A DNA stretch of 64,000 bases from Acanthochromis polyacanthus. Taxonomy: Eukaryota > Chordata > Actinopteri > Pomacentridae. Position numbers and translations under genes: made by a program. The notes below the pieces were generated by a model that made no database searches, was not told where the DNA came from, and was given only the letters and a program-made list of their open reading frames with translations. Positions 22,006-33,423 of this stretch are shown here, piece after piece (position 1 is the first letter of the stretch; each line of letters starts with the position of its first letter). The stretch is taken from positions 28,772,373 to 28,836,372 of the forward strand of contig NC_067114.1 of NCBI RefSeq assembly GCF_021347895.1, read 5' to 3'.

Positions 22006-25000
22006 CTGATGGAGAGAATCAGACAGAATAAGGCAACAGGAAATACCAATAACGATCAGAATGACACAGTATAGTAACTACATGGTCATACTGTATATTG
22101 TACAAACAAATGGCACTAAGAATGCACTCTGAAGGACTTTCATCACCACAGAGACACAAAAACAAATGTTGGTCTGTGTAACAGACAGAGCATGAGTGTG
22201 ACCTTTAGAGGCTTTATTGATTTTCGGCTGTCCCAGACAAAAGATAACAGTCGTGAGAGAATCGTGGAAATATCTTTGGCTCTAGATCGGTGGTCCTACA
22301 TCTCACTGTGAGACAGGTTCAAGGACCGTTGTCATGGTGTTGTGACCAAAGACAAACTGTGATAAAATTCTGACAGTGTCAGAAATTTGGGCTCTCACAG
22401 TGTTCTGCTGCTGGATCTACGACAACTAACTAACCAATAGAAATGCAGGATGAAATGACGTACTGATCAGCATGACACTGGCGCTAAACCCAAATAGATG
22501 ATTTCCGGCGACAAAATGCATCACAAGTATGTGGGATTTAAGCAAAGAGGACAGCCTAGTAGAGTTGTGGCAGCAGAAGTCTTTTTGATGTGTCCTCATA
22601 CCACAGAAAAAAGATGAAGCACGGAAGGATATAGAGGCGGAACTGCAGCTCCCAGGTTAGTAAGCTAACATTAGCGGTTAGCAAACACACACACATACGT
22701 AGCACTGAGTTTCTGTTGTTAAATAAAACAAATTAAATCCCTTCATGTTTTGTGATTGTAGGAGCTCCATATATGCTTCAGTTGTTTATTTTTCATGGAC
22801 GGACACCGCACGCTTTTGTCACGTTCACATCAACTCACGTACATCGTAGGCTGAGATTCAGCTGCGTTTTCATCGTACAATCTGCGCACAGCAAACTTCA
22901 CGTCGTGCCCAAAGATTATTAGATTCATGTCGTACAGAGCAGCAAGCTGTGAACTTATAAGATTGTTAAAATCGCACCGCATGTAGAAGCCTTTAAAGGG
23001 GGAACCAGTCCATGCACACTGGTGGAAGATCTTTGACTTGTACAAATAGAACGATGGAAAAACTCCAGTAGAAGCACTAAAGTACCATTAGCTAAATGTA
23101 CTCACGTGTGTAACTCTGTCTAAGGTTTAAAAAGTCAAAGTATTTATCACAGTTTTTAATGACTTCATGGTTGAGCCGCGTTGCTACTGGTTACAAGACA
23201 GATCTGAGATTAGCAGTTGATTCTTTCTAGGATTATTGTTATGATGGCAGGCTCTTGTCTCTTGTGCTAGAGAAACATCCTCAAACTTGAACTTCTGAAT
23301 AACTTTGAGGCTCTAATTCTAGGTTCCCTCTTACATACTCAGTGAGAAACCAGAATGTTCTGGATAACGGCCACTAAACAGACAACACGACAGCAGCTAC
23401 ACACCATGAAGACAGTTCAACAGTAAGACGCGGATCATTTTTGCATTGACATTTAAATGGATTCATTTAGCAGGCGGCAGAGCAAAGGAGTGTCTTTACA
23501 GAAACCTTTTTAAAATCTATTTTGTATTTTGAAGAATTTGCAAGTTATACAGTTTCTCAGTTTTATATTGGAAAAATATACTTAAACTTTACATTCTGTC
23601 TGATAACTTAGAATAATTTGAACAATTTCGACGACATTATGCCTATTTTTACATTTTAGTTTTGACATGAAGTGCACATTCAGCACAGTGATGATACATG
23701 TGACAATGTACTCACAAATACTAAACTGAATTATGGAAGTACATTGAAAAACGCATACGACAGAGACCATAAATATGACACGTCTACATCACACTGTGTG
23801 TTTATATGTAACGTATAATGTGATGTACTTACACTTCCACAGACCCCGTTTTATCCTCTGCTCTCCGCAATGCTCCATCCTGAACAAACACAGTCAGCAA
23901 ACACACCAGTTAAACCAAAAACATGTCACAAATGTCAGAAACACAAAGCAAAAGACAACAACTTAGAAAACACAGCAACACATGGAAAAATGCAACAACA
24001 AACAACAAATAGAGGATTCCACAACAACATGCTGCATCGTTTCAGAACCTTTTCACGACGCGACACTGTTTTCTGCTCTGTTGTGTCTGTGTTTTTGGTT
24101 TTGGTAAAGTTTTGAATGATTGTTGTGTTTTCTGTGTTTTGCATCTTCGGGTCATCGGAATATTCTGGTTGATTGCAGAAATCACAAATATTCATCCTGA
24201 TAATGTATTTTTTCAATTTTTAAATTAGAACTTGGGTCTTATTGTCGTGGCTTTTGAAGATTTTTCTATAAAGTAGACATCAAGCCTTAAAAAGTGTGAG
24301 CTTGGTTGTCCAGAGTTGTCTGGTGGTTTCCAATCTCAAGTGGCTTTTTTTTCTCAACACAACGACTCTACCGCACTGCTCTCCTTTACAGTAAAGACTG
24401 GAAGCTCTCAGCTCACTCCAAGCCTTACTTCAGTGTTTCCAGTCTCCACTGTGGATCCTCCAGTCCAGCTGAGAGCAGCTTCACCCCGGAGTCTCCTGGA
24501 TGGTTGTAGCTCAGGTCCAGCTCTCTCAGATGGGACGGGTTGAAGCTCAGAGCCGATGCCAGAGAGGAACAGCCTTCCTCTGTGACCAGGCAGCCCGACA
24601 GTCTGTAAAGAGAGGCCATTCAATGTCGATTAGGTGTTCCAGTAAATCAGCACTGAAGCACATTTAATACTATTCCTCAGGATTATTCTTACAGATTCTT
24701 CTGACACGACTTTTAACACCAAACTCATCCTGCAGCTTTCAGAAAACCCAAACTAATTATATATCAGAACGTGCAGTTCAATCAGTAATGATGTGCTGTG
24801 ACTTTTGGTAGCTATTCATTTACAATATTTATTAAAATCTCCATTACAATGAATGGGACAGCTGTGGTGTATGCTGATGCAGGTATCGTATCGCAACTGG
24901 ATGTGAATCCATGAGGAGAACTTAAACAGTGACGTCTGTTCCAACCTGAGAGTTTCCAGGATACACTGAGGACTCTGGAGTCCAGCAGAAATCAGCTTCA

Positions 25001-28000
25001 CTCCTGAATCCTGCAGGTCGTTGTTGCTCAGGTCCAACTCTTTCAAACTGGAAGTCTCTGAGCTGAGAGTTGAGGCCAGAGGTTCACAGCTTCCCTCTGA
25101 CAGCCGACAGTTAGTCAGCCTGAAGAACAGAGTGATGGTGACAGAGAACCTGCATGTGTTACTATTTATACCATTATATTCAGTTCTTGAAGAAGACAAC
25201 AGTTTTTAAAAATATTAAATATGTCCCTTTGCAGACCTGAGAGCTTCCAGCTTACAGCATGGACTCTCCAGTCCAACAGAAAGAAGCTTCACTCCAGAAT
25301 CCTGCAGGTTGTTGTTGTTCAACTCCAACACTCTCAAGCTGGAGGTCTGTGAGGCGAGAACTGAGGCCAGAATATCACAGCTCTGTCCTGACAGGTTACA
25401 AGAAGTCAGCCTGGAGAAGAATGAAGTGTAGAATAAGCAAACAAAAGAACTGAGAAAAAAAACACGTTAATAAATCTTTGAACTAAAAATGCAAAATATG
25501 GGAACCAGCTGACCTGAGTGTCTCCAGTTTACAGCGTGGATTCTCCAGTCCGGTGGTGAACACCTGCACTCCAGAGTCCTGCAGGTTGTTCATACTCAGG
25601 TCCAGCTGTCTAACGCTGGAGCTCAGGAAAAAGGCCACAGAGTCACAACCTTTCCACGTCAGTGCACAGTCAGTCAGTCTAAAAAAGAGGAAGTGATGAA
25701 GATAAACATCAGCTTTCTAGGTTTCTATGTATTAAACCAGGTGATACCAAAGTCAGGATTTAGGATGTGGATGTCATGAGGACTGCTGACCTGAGGATTT
25801 CAAGTCTACATCGTGGACTCTCCAATCCCAGAGAGAGCTGCTGTATTCCTGAGTCCTTCAGGTAGTTGTTACTAAGGTCCAGCTCTTTAAGACTGGAGGA
25901 CTGACAGCTGAGAACTGAGGACAGAGCTTTACCACTTTCAGATGACAGATTACAGCTACTCAGCCTGAAATATAAAATGATCAAGATGGAAAAAACATGC
26001 TAAACATCAATTTTAACTAAATTTCTTCATAGTTACAAATGGTCTTTTTCATTACTCTTTTGTTCACTATGTCCTGTTCATGTCTATAAATGTTAATAAA
26101 CAGCATGAAACATGCAGGCACAGCGACAACGAGATTGTCAGCATATTGCATTGTATTCCGTGATTTCACATCCTAAAGACTTTGTTTTTCTTCCACAAAA
26201 ACAGCTGAAAAAAAGTCAGAGTCTGGTGGGACTAAGCAGTCACCTGTGTGCAGAAAAAACGATATGTGGGACCTCTCCATCAATAAACACTAGAGTGCGC
26301 CTACTTTTTCCTTCATCCACTGAGAGCTGGCCTTACAGTGGTAGCCGAGAGAAAAAAACTGGCAAGTCGACCATCAAAATTCCTAGTAGCTAGATACACA
26401 AACAGCTTGTCATGTTTTATGGGTCAAACTCAAGAGGCACAGATTCATGTAATGCCTGTTTTATTTAATAAAAAATACTCAGTTTGACACATGATACATG
26501 TCTACGAGTCTCTGCAATGGACCAGTGGAGTCAATGGTCACATAACAGACGTGGCTGAAATGTACCAGGAAACTCCCAACTTCTATAGAAGAAACTGCTG
26601 AGTGTGCAACAGATCAGACACGATGGCACAAATTTACTGAAATGATAGTCAAAGCCAGACGCACTTAAATCAGGAGATTATTGCCAAACATGAGCTTCTG
26701 TACTGAATTTCAAGAACCTCTGTCCAGTAGTTGCTGACATATTTCAATTTGCTTCACTAGAAGAATAATCAGGGGACCAAAAAAGACATTAGGATACAAT
26801 GTTTTTCATTGTACTAAAAAGTCAGTAATGCTGCTTCAGGGAAATGAATCAGATGTTTCTTCAGTGTCTTTTGGCTTCTTTCCTTCAGGATCTTGAACAC
26901 CTGCATCATATTCCATGGGAATCAATCAAATACTTCTTTTATGTTCAGACGAAACAGGTGGACCAAAAGATTACACAGAAATGGAGATGGAAATCACAAA
27001 GCAATCAAAAGTATATTTAAATGAAGCCAGCAGACCTGAGAGTTTCCAGTCTGCATAGTGGATTCTTCAAGCCTCCGATGAGCTCCTGGACGCCTGCATC
27101 CTTCACATCGTTGTAGCTCAGGTCCAGTTCTCTCAGTTTACAGGACTGAGAGCTGAGAACTGAGGCCAGAGCTTTACAGCTTCTCTTAGATAGCTTACAG
27201 CCCCTCAGCCTGAAAATGTAGCAAAAGAAGAATGAACAAGATCTTAAAAATCTAACATTTAAGGTATTTAACATGCACAGTAGGTTGTACCCACAGAGAT
27301 ACACTGGAGGCTTGAACCAGTGGCAGCAACTGTAGAAGACCTTTTTCTGAAGGACAGAATTTCTTCAGGTCAAACACATCCAGCTCTGAAGACAGTAAGA
27401 TGGAGACAAGAGCTGACCACTGAGCAGCAGACAGTTTGTTTGAGGACAGACTATCTGAACTCAGGTACTGTTGGATCTCCTCCACTAGAGAATGATCTTT
27501 CAGCTCCATCAAACAGTGGAAGAGGATGATGCATCTGTCTGGAGATGGCTTCTCCTGGATCTTCTGTTTGATGTACTGGACTGTCTCCTGATTGGGCTGA
27601 AAGCTACTTCCTGATTGGTTTATCAGGTCTTGAAGAAGCACTTGATTGGTCTGCAGTGAGAGGCCAACAAGGAATCGCAGAAACAAGTCCAGGTGTCCAT
27701 TAGGGCTCTGTAAAGCCTCGTCTACTGCCCTCTGGAAGAGGTGTTTTCCTGCAGGTTGGTCTGGGTTCACTGCAGACTGTTGGGAGGTTGAGTCTTCTTC
27801 AGACAAGAGGTTAACACCAGAGTTGATGAATGACACGATGACATGAAGAGCAGACAGAAATTCCTGAAAGCTCAAATGGACGAAACTGAAAAGTTTGCCT
27901 TGGTTTGGGCCAAGCTCTTCTTTCAAGATATTTGAGAACACGCCTGGGTAGAATGAGGCAACTCTGGGATGTATGCCACATTCTGCAAGATCTGTTTCAC

Positions 28001-31000
28001 AGAACATCAGGTTTTCTTTCTTCAACTGCTCAAAAGCCAGTTTTCCCAGTGACAGAATCATCTTACTGGTCTCTGTGATCCAACGTGGATGTGTTTCAGC
28101 TCCTTCATTTCCCACTTTGCACTGAACCAACAGGAAGTGTGCGTACATCTCAGTCAAGGACTTGGGCAGCTCTCCTGTCTCGCTGGTTTTCAACTTGTCC
28201 TCCAGAACTGTCGCAGTGATCCAACAGAAGACTGGGATGCGGCACATGATGTGGAGACTTCTTGATGCTTTGATGTGGGAGATGATTCTGTTGGCCAACT
28301 CCTTATTTCTGAATCTCTTCCTGAGGTACTCATCCTTCTTTGCATCAGTGAACCCTCTCACCTCTGTCACCATGTGAACGTACCCTGGAGGGATTTGACC
28401 GGCTGCCTCGGGTGTTGTGGTGATCCAGACACGAGCAGTAGGGAACACTTTCCCTGTGATGAGGTTTGTGAGCAAAGCGTCTACTGAGGCTGATTCAGTA
28501 ACATCAGTCAAGATCTCGTTGTTGTGCAAGTCCAGAGGAAGCCGACACTCGTCCAGACCATCGAGGATAAACACAGTGTGGAGCTTATCAAAGCCGCAGT
28601 TTCCTGCTTCTTTGATATCAGCAAAGAAGTGATGAAGAAGTTGTATCCAGCTGCATTCTCTGTCCTTCAGCAAGTTCAACTCTCGGAAAGTGAGCGGAAA
28701 CACAAATTGTATGTCTTTAAACATTTTGTCTTCAGCCCAATCCAAAGCAAACTTTTGTGTCAAGACAGTTTTCCCAACACCAGACCCCGCTTTGGTCATC
28801 AGTGTTCTCATTGGTGCATGTTGACTAGGTGTGGTTTTGAAGAAGTCTTCCATGTTGATAGTTTGCTCAGTTTTGCTGGATCCTGTTTCATTTTTTCTTG
28901 TCTCTGTGATATACAGCTCATTGTAGATGTCATTTATCAGCATCTGATTTCCAGATTTAGAGGCTTTTTCAAACAAATGCTGAAATCTCTTCTGCACATT
29001 GGATTTGAGTGTTTTTTGGCAGGCAGTGAGAGTTTCTGAAAGTATAAAAAGCACATAACATTAACAAGAATATGCTGATGTGAGTGAAATGATGCGCATA
29101 TCTCCAGATAAATGAACAGAGTGAGCATCTATGTTGCAAGTTCAGCATGTTGTTGGATGGAGTAGCACTTCAGCTATTTTCATGCTACCAGCTTAAAGCT
29201 GCTGTCCGGAGTTTCCGTTTGTTTTCAATTTATGTATCATTTTTTAACAAAGCTTAAATGTGTTAGTCTAGTTCGATACTATAATATAAAGTTAGTATAA
29301 CGCGATATGAAAATTTATTCCTGAGCTCCGCCTTCCTCTCATAGACCCGCATGTTATTCCAAAAAGCGCCGGTTGCTGCCGACCAATCAAGTTCGAGCTT
29401 CAGCTTTGTAATGCTGTCAATCAACGGTTACGCGCACAGCAAGCAAGCCCATGCAGAGGTGGGCGAGCTACGCACTACGCAACTGCGCGCACATTTGTTT
29501 TGCTTGTGGAGGAGAGAGCATCAGGGATCAGCAACTTCCAGAAAAGTTACCAATCCCACGGCTTGTCAGGCCAAGAGACTGCAGGACGTTTTTTGGCTCG
29601 GGGTGCTCGCGTCGCTCCCCGACCACGGCCTCCATAGCCCGCCTGACAGCTTCGTTTAGATGCTGTGGTCGGGGTGCTCGCCTCGCTCCCCGACCACGGC
29701 CTCCATAGCCCGCCTGACGGCTTCGTTTAGATGCCCGACCTCTGGAGGAAGATGTTGGGGCGTCTGGGACATACTCTTCATCAGAGGAGTCATGCAATTC
29801 TGAACTCTAGATAGAAATAAATAAACAATGTAACACATATACACACGTAAATGCACTAAGTTTGATAAACAACGTCATCGAGAGGGATACACGAGTGTAA
29901 TCACATATTGAAACTTTACTCGTTCGTCCTAGCAGATTCATGTTATTTTGGTATTAGGACAAGTTAGACTCAATACAGCATTCTAACGTAATTCCTTTAT
30001 TATTTACTAAATGTACTAAATGCAGAAGAGGGGAAAACAGCAAAACAGGCAAGATGCTGCAGCACTCCGGCCACTTCTCTCATGTACTGCACACGTGCAC
30101 AAATAAAGGGGCGAAATCAGAGGGAGGGACCAACAGTGTTTTGGGAGACGCTGCGATTCAAACTCCGGACAGCAGCTTTAAGCCCCTAAACGTACATTAA
30201 GAGAGTTTTTGGCTTCATGGGTCTAATAGAACTGTGAACACAACACTGACATAAAGTATATTTCCTTTTAAACTAATATGGTGAACTGCTTATTTACACA
30301 TCCATGAGTAACAGGGCAATGGTAGTATTTAAAGAGGAACTTGTTTTTTTTTCAACCTGGGGTCTGTTTCCATATGTAATTTCATACATGTGAGTGATGG
30401 AGAAATGAATTTTCAACATAGCTCCAGTATTTAGCCAGGCAGGCAGCTTAGCAGCTCAGCTAGCGAAAAGTATGGGGCAATTTTCGCTAGCTGAGCTGCT
30501 AAGCTGCCTGCCTGGCTAAATACTGGAGCTATGTAGAAAATTCATTTCTCCATCACTCACATGTATGAAATGACATATGAAAACAGACCTCAGGTTAAAA
30601 AAAAAACGAAGTTCCCCTTTCACTGGAGTCATGTTTGCAATTGTTCAGCAAATCTGGCTTCAAAATTCATTCACTTTGCCTCCCTCCAGTGTTTGAACTT
30701 GGCTTTACAAATTCTTTGGGCTGAATAGATGGACATAGCTTGTCAAAGTGCTTTAAATCTGCATTCTTTTTAATGGGCAGCACGGGGAGACAAAAGAAGA
30801 AGTCAGACTGCACTTAAGTATACAAGAAACTCACACTGAGCTTTCCACCTGCTCACCTTTTGATGTTGAGTTCAAGATTAATAAGCGCTGCACCAAGTCG
30901 TTCTTCTGGATCAGCCTCAAAACTTTAACAGTCACTTCCACAGCGTTTTTGTGGTGGGCGTCTGTGATCTCATCCACCGTGTCCGTCCTGTCAGCCTTCT

Positions 31001-31130
31001 GCAGCTGGCTCTTTGGGATTGCTGGGAAGCCGTCCAAGACCTCAGCCTGCTGCAGGAACCATTTGAACTTTTTAAATTCTGCATCATCCAGATTCTCCAA
31101 TATTCCCAGCAGGTCGTTGGGTGTAGCCAT
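21419..31130 (-). CDS. NLR with PYD, FISNA-NACHT, LRR and B30.2 domains
   Basis: Fish-specific NOD-like receptor of the expanded NLR-C (NLRP12/NLRC3-like) group, cytosolic and presumed to sense danger or microbial signals and recruit ASC through its pyrin domain. Exons in transcription order: PYD 31130-30857; FISNA-NACHT 29035-27295; six LRR exons 27209-27036, 25964-25791, 25678-25514, 25410-25237, 25119-24946, 24602-24429; B30.2 22005-21419 (stop TAG). Phases agree from PYD through the last LRR exon. The B30.2 exon starts in a different phase, so a small linker exon (length 2 mod 3, about 47 nt in relatives) should lie between, and I could not find one. Without it the last LRR exon would splice into a stop. 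Expected length is about 1,220 residues. The Walker A motif and a nearby Arg are altered. It may be a working gene with an unseen exon, or a gene recently losing its B30.2 end. Confidence 0.8.
22006..24428. other. NLR last intron
   Basis: 2.4 kb between the last LRR exon and the B30.2 exon. I looked on the minus strand for the small VEHGG...RLRPG linker exon of related genes and saw no convincing match. Around 23,870-24,160 is A-rich, low-complexity sequence that may be repeat-derived. Confidence 0.4.
24429..27209 (-). CDS. NLR exons 3-8: six LRR exons
   Basis: Six exons, five of exactly 174 nt and one (25678-25514) of 165 nt. All start in phase 2 after an AG and encode two leucine-rich repeats each. 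A typical unit reads [17 protein letters not shown] or close to it, ending CRLETLR. The regular 58-codon size and phase allow exons to be gained or lost without breaking frame. The short one ([15 protein letters not shown]) lacks three residues in its first repeat. The last exon has the [18 protein letters not shown] and [18 protein letters not shown] wording that normally precedes the B30.2 linker, and it ends at a GTAAGG donor. Confidence 0.88.
25965..27035. other. NLR intron between first and second LRR exons
   Basis: About 1.07 kb, clearly longer than the other LRR introns. No LRR exon, repeat family or RNA gene is recognisable. Confidence 0.4.
27295..29035 (-). CDS. NLR exon 2: FISNA and NACHT domains
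   Basis: The large 1741-nt exon typical of fish NLR-C genes. A FISNA region ([15 protein letters not shown]) is followed by NACHT: Walker A at about residues 174-181 reads AGSGVGKT, Walker B is FILDGLDEC, the sensor region reads [13 protein letters not shown], and then come [10 protein letters not shown], winged-helix [14 protein letters not shown] and the helical [15 protein letters not shown]. The first Gly of Walker A is Ala, and the TTRP usual in this group is TTTP. The donor GTGGGT at 27289-27294 lies in phase 2 and matches the LRR exons. There is no frameshift or stop in 580 codons, so selection has kept the frame. Confidence 0.9.
29197..30177. mobile_element. TTAA-flanked nonautonomous DNA transposon, copy 2
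   Basis: A 981-bp copy of the element at 288-1197, with the same 18-bp terminal inverted repeat and TTAA at 29193-29196 and 30178-30181. It is longer by 71 bp because a segment around 29597-29735 (GGGGTGCTCGC to CGTTTAGATGC) is duplicated in tandem. It lies in the intron between the PYD and NACHT exons of the NLR. The minus strand carries an 89-codon open frame with the motif [13 protein letters not shown], whose frame is changed by the duplication. Confidence 0.85.
30331..30620. repeat. Foldback MITE (near-perfect inverted repeat)
   Basis: Two arms of roughly 140 bases face each other around an 11-base loop at 30470-30480 (for example GCTAGCTGAGCTGCTAAGC against its complement). The outer ends read AAAGAGGAACTTG and, inverted, AAAGGGGAACTTC. 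It lies in the first intron of the NLR and would form a long hairpin in the transcript. Confidence 0.85.
30857..31130 (-). CDS. NLR exon 1: pyrin domain
   Basis: Starts with ATG ([14 protein letters not shown]) and covers a complete death-fold pyrin domain: [21 protein letters not shown] and [14 protein letters not shown], helices 1 to 6 over about 85 residues. It ends STSK G|GTGAGC in phase 1, and the next acceptor supplies AA to give Glu. Pyrin domains on fish NLRs bind ASC; here that is inferred from the family. Confidence 0.85.
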
Positions 31131-31336
31131 GGTTTCTTCTTGCTAAAGCAAAATTAAATCTAAAAGATCAAATTTTAAAAAATGGTCAGTGCACCAAATA
31201 TGTAATATAGTATTAAACAACATGTAAATTTGCAAATGCAAAAAGGGGCAGATTAGCCCACACTTAATCATGTAACAAAACAGTATATTATATAAATGCA
31301 TTTTTTAGTTTTTATTGATCATATGTTTGTTTGCAC

Positions 31337-31702
31337 GGGCTGCACAGTGGTGTACTGGTTAGCGCTTTCGCCTTGCAGCAAGACGATCCCCGGTTCAAAT
31401 CCCGGCCTGGGTCTGGGATCTTTCTGCATGGAGTTTGCATGTTCTCCCTGTGCATGCGTGGGTTTTCTCCGGGTACTCCCTCCCACAGTCCAAAAATATG
31501 CTGAGGTTAATTGGTTACTCTAAACTGTCCGTAGGTGTGAATGTGAGTGTGATTGTGTGTCTGTATATGTAGCCCTGTGACAGACTGGTGACCTGTCCAG
31601 GGTGTCCCCTGCCTTCACCCGAGTCAGCTGAGATAGGCTCCAGCACCCCCCATGACCCTAGTGAGGATAAAGCAGTGTACAGAGAATGGATGCATGGATG
31701 GA
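31337..31702 (+). mobile_element. tRNA-derived SINE, full-length
   Basis: tRNA-like head with A-box-like GTACTGGTTAGCGC and B-box GGTTCAAATCCC. Next comes the conserved fish body (GGAGTTTGCATGTTCTCCC, GGGTTTTCTCCGGGTACTCC) and a GGATG-repeat tail. This is one of the commonest repeats of percomorph genomes. Other pieces lie at 6684 and 35325. Confidence 0.8.
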
Positions 31703-31779
31703 CAACACCTCGCAAGTGTTACACAGAGATTAATGTGTAAACCACCACAGTGTGAGAGGGACGTCGGACAGACTAAGTA

Positions 31780-33421
31780 CAGTGGGTACGGAAAGTATTC
31801 AGACCCCTTGACATTTTTCACTCTGTGTCATTGCAGCCATTTGCCAAAATCAAAAAAAGTTCATTTTATTTCTCAATAATGTACACTCAGCACCCCATCT
31901 TGACAGAAAAAAACAGAAATGTAGAAACTTTTGCAAATTTATTAAAAAAGAAAAACTGAAATATCACATGGTTAGAAGTATTCAGACCCTTTGCAGCAAC
32001 ATTCATATTTAACTCACATACGGTACATTTGTTCTGATCCTCCTCGAGATGGTTCTGCTTCTTTATTGGAGTCCAGTTGTGTTTATCCAGTTGTGTTTAA
32101 TTAAACTGATTGGACTTGATTAGGAAAGGCACACACCTGTCTATATAAGACCTTACAGCTCACAGTGCATGTCAGAGCAAATGAGAATCATGAGGTGGAA
32201 GGAACTGCCCAAGGAGCTCAGAGACAGAACTGTGGCAAGGCACAGATCTGGACAAGGTTACAAAAGAATTTCTGCAGCACTCAGGTTCCTCAGAGCACAG
32301 TGGCCTCCATAATCCTCAAATGGAAGAAGTTTGGGACGACCACAACTCTTCCTAGACCTGGCCGTCCAGCCAAACTGAGCAATGGTGGGAGAAGAGCCTT
32401 GGTGAGAGAGGTAAAGAAGAACCCAAAGATCACTGTGGCTGAGCTCCAGAGATGCAGTCAGGAGATAGGAGAAAGTTCCACAAAGTCAACTATCACTGCA
32501 GCCCTCCACCAGTCGGGGCTTTATGGCAGAGTGGCCCGACGGAAGCCTCTCCTCAGTGCAAGACACAGAAAGCATAGAGTTTGAAAAAACACATGAAGGA
32601 CTCCCAGACTATGAGAAATAAGATTCTCTGGTCTGATGAGACCAAGATTGAACTTTTTGGTGTTAATTCTAAGCGGTATGTGTGGAGAAAAGCAGGCACT
32701 GCTCATCACCTGCCCAATACAATCCCTACAGTGAAACATGGTGGTGGAGCATCATGCTGTGGGGGGGGTGTTTTTCAGCTGCAGGGACAGGACGACTGGT
32801 TGCAATTGAAGGAAGGATGAATGCGGCCAAGTACAGAGATATCCTGGAGGAAAACCTCTTCCAGAGTGATCAGGACCTCAGACTGGGCTGAAGGTTCACC
32901 TTTCAACAGGACAATGACCCTAAGCACTCAGCTAAAATAACAAAGGAGTGGCTTCAGAACAACTCTGTGACCGTTCTTGACTGGCCCAGCCAGAGCCCTG
33001 ACCTAAACCCAATTGAGCATCTCTGGAGAGACCTCAGAATGTCTGTCCACCAACGTTCACCATCCAACCTGACAGAACTGGAGAGGATCTGCAAGGAAGA
33101 ATGGCAGAGGATCCCCAAATCCAGGTGTGAAAAACTTGTTGCGTCATTCCCAAGAAGACTCATGGCTGTACTAGCTGAAAAGGAGCTTCTACTAAATACT
33201 GAGCACAGGGTCTGAATACTTCTGACCATGTGATATATCAGTTTTTCTTTTTTAATACATTTGTAAAAAAAAAATTCTGCATTTCTGTTTTTTTTCTGTC
33301 AAGATGGGGTGCTGAGTGTACATTAATGAGAAATAAAGTGAACTTTTTTGATTTTGGCAAATGGCTGCAATGACACAGAGTGAAACATTTCATGAGGTCT
33401 GAATACTTTCCGTACCCACTG
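31780..33421 (+). mobile_element. Tc1-like transposon with long terminal inverted repeats
   Basis: A 1642-bp element with inverted repeats of about 200 bases (start CAGTGGGTACGGAAAGTATT) and TA on both sides. It contains a transposase gene in the forward direction that is broken by frameshifts and stops. Both ends and the gene body are present, so it was once a complete autonomous copy. Confidence 0.92.
32165..33215 (+). pseudogene. Broken Tc1 transposase
   Basis: Forward pieces of a Tc1 transposase: N-terminal helix-turn-helix region (STVASIILKWKKFGTT, PRPGRPAKLSN), then [20 protein letters not shown], then [20 protein letters not shown] near the C-terminus. The pieces lie in different frames with stops between, so the gene is inactive. 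Confidence 0.9.
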
Positions 33422-33423
33422 TA

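Noticed and set aside
28524..29039. 171-codon open frame on the plus strand
   Set aside because: It is antisense to the conserved FISNA-NACHT exon, whose frame explains the lack of stops.
31337..31411. tRNA gene
   Set aside because: The A and B boxes are present, but a clean cloverleaf is not, and the sequence continues into a SINE body that recurs elsewhere in the window.
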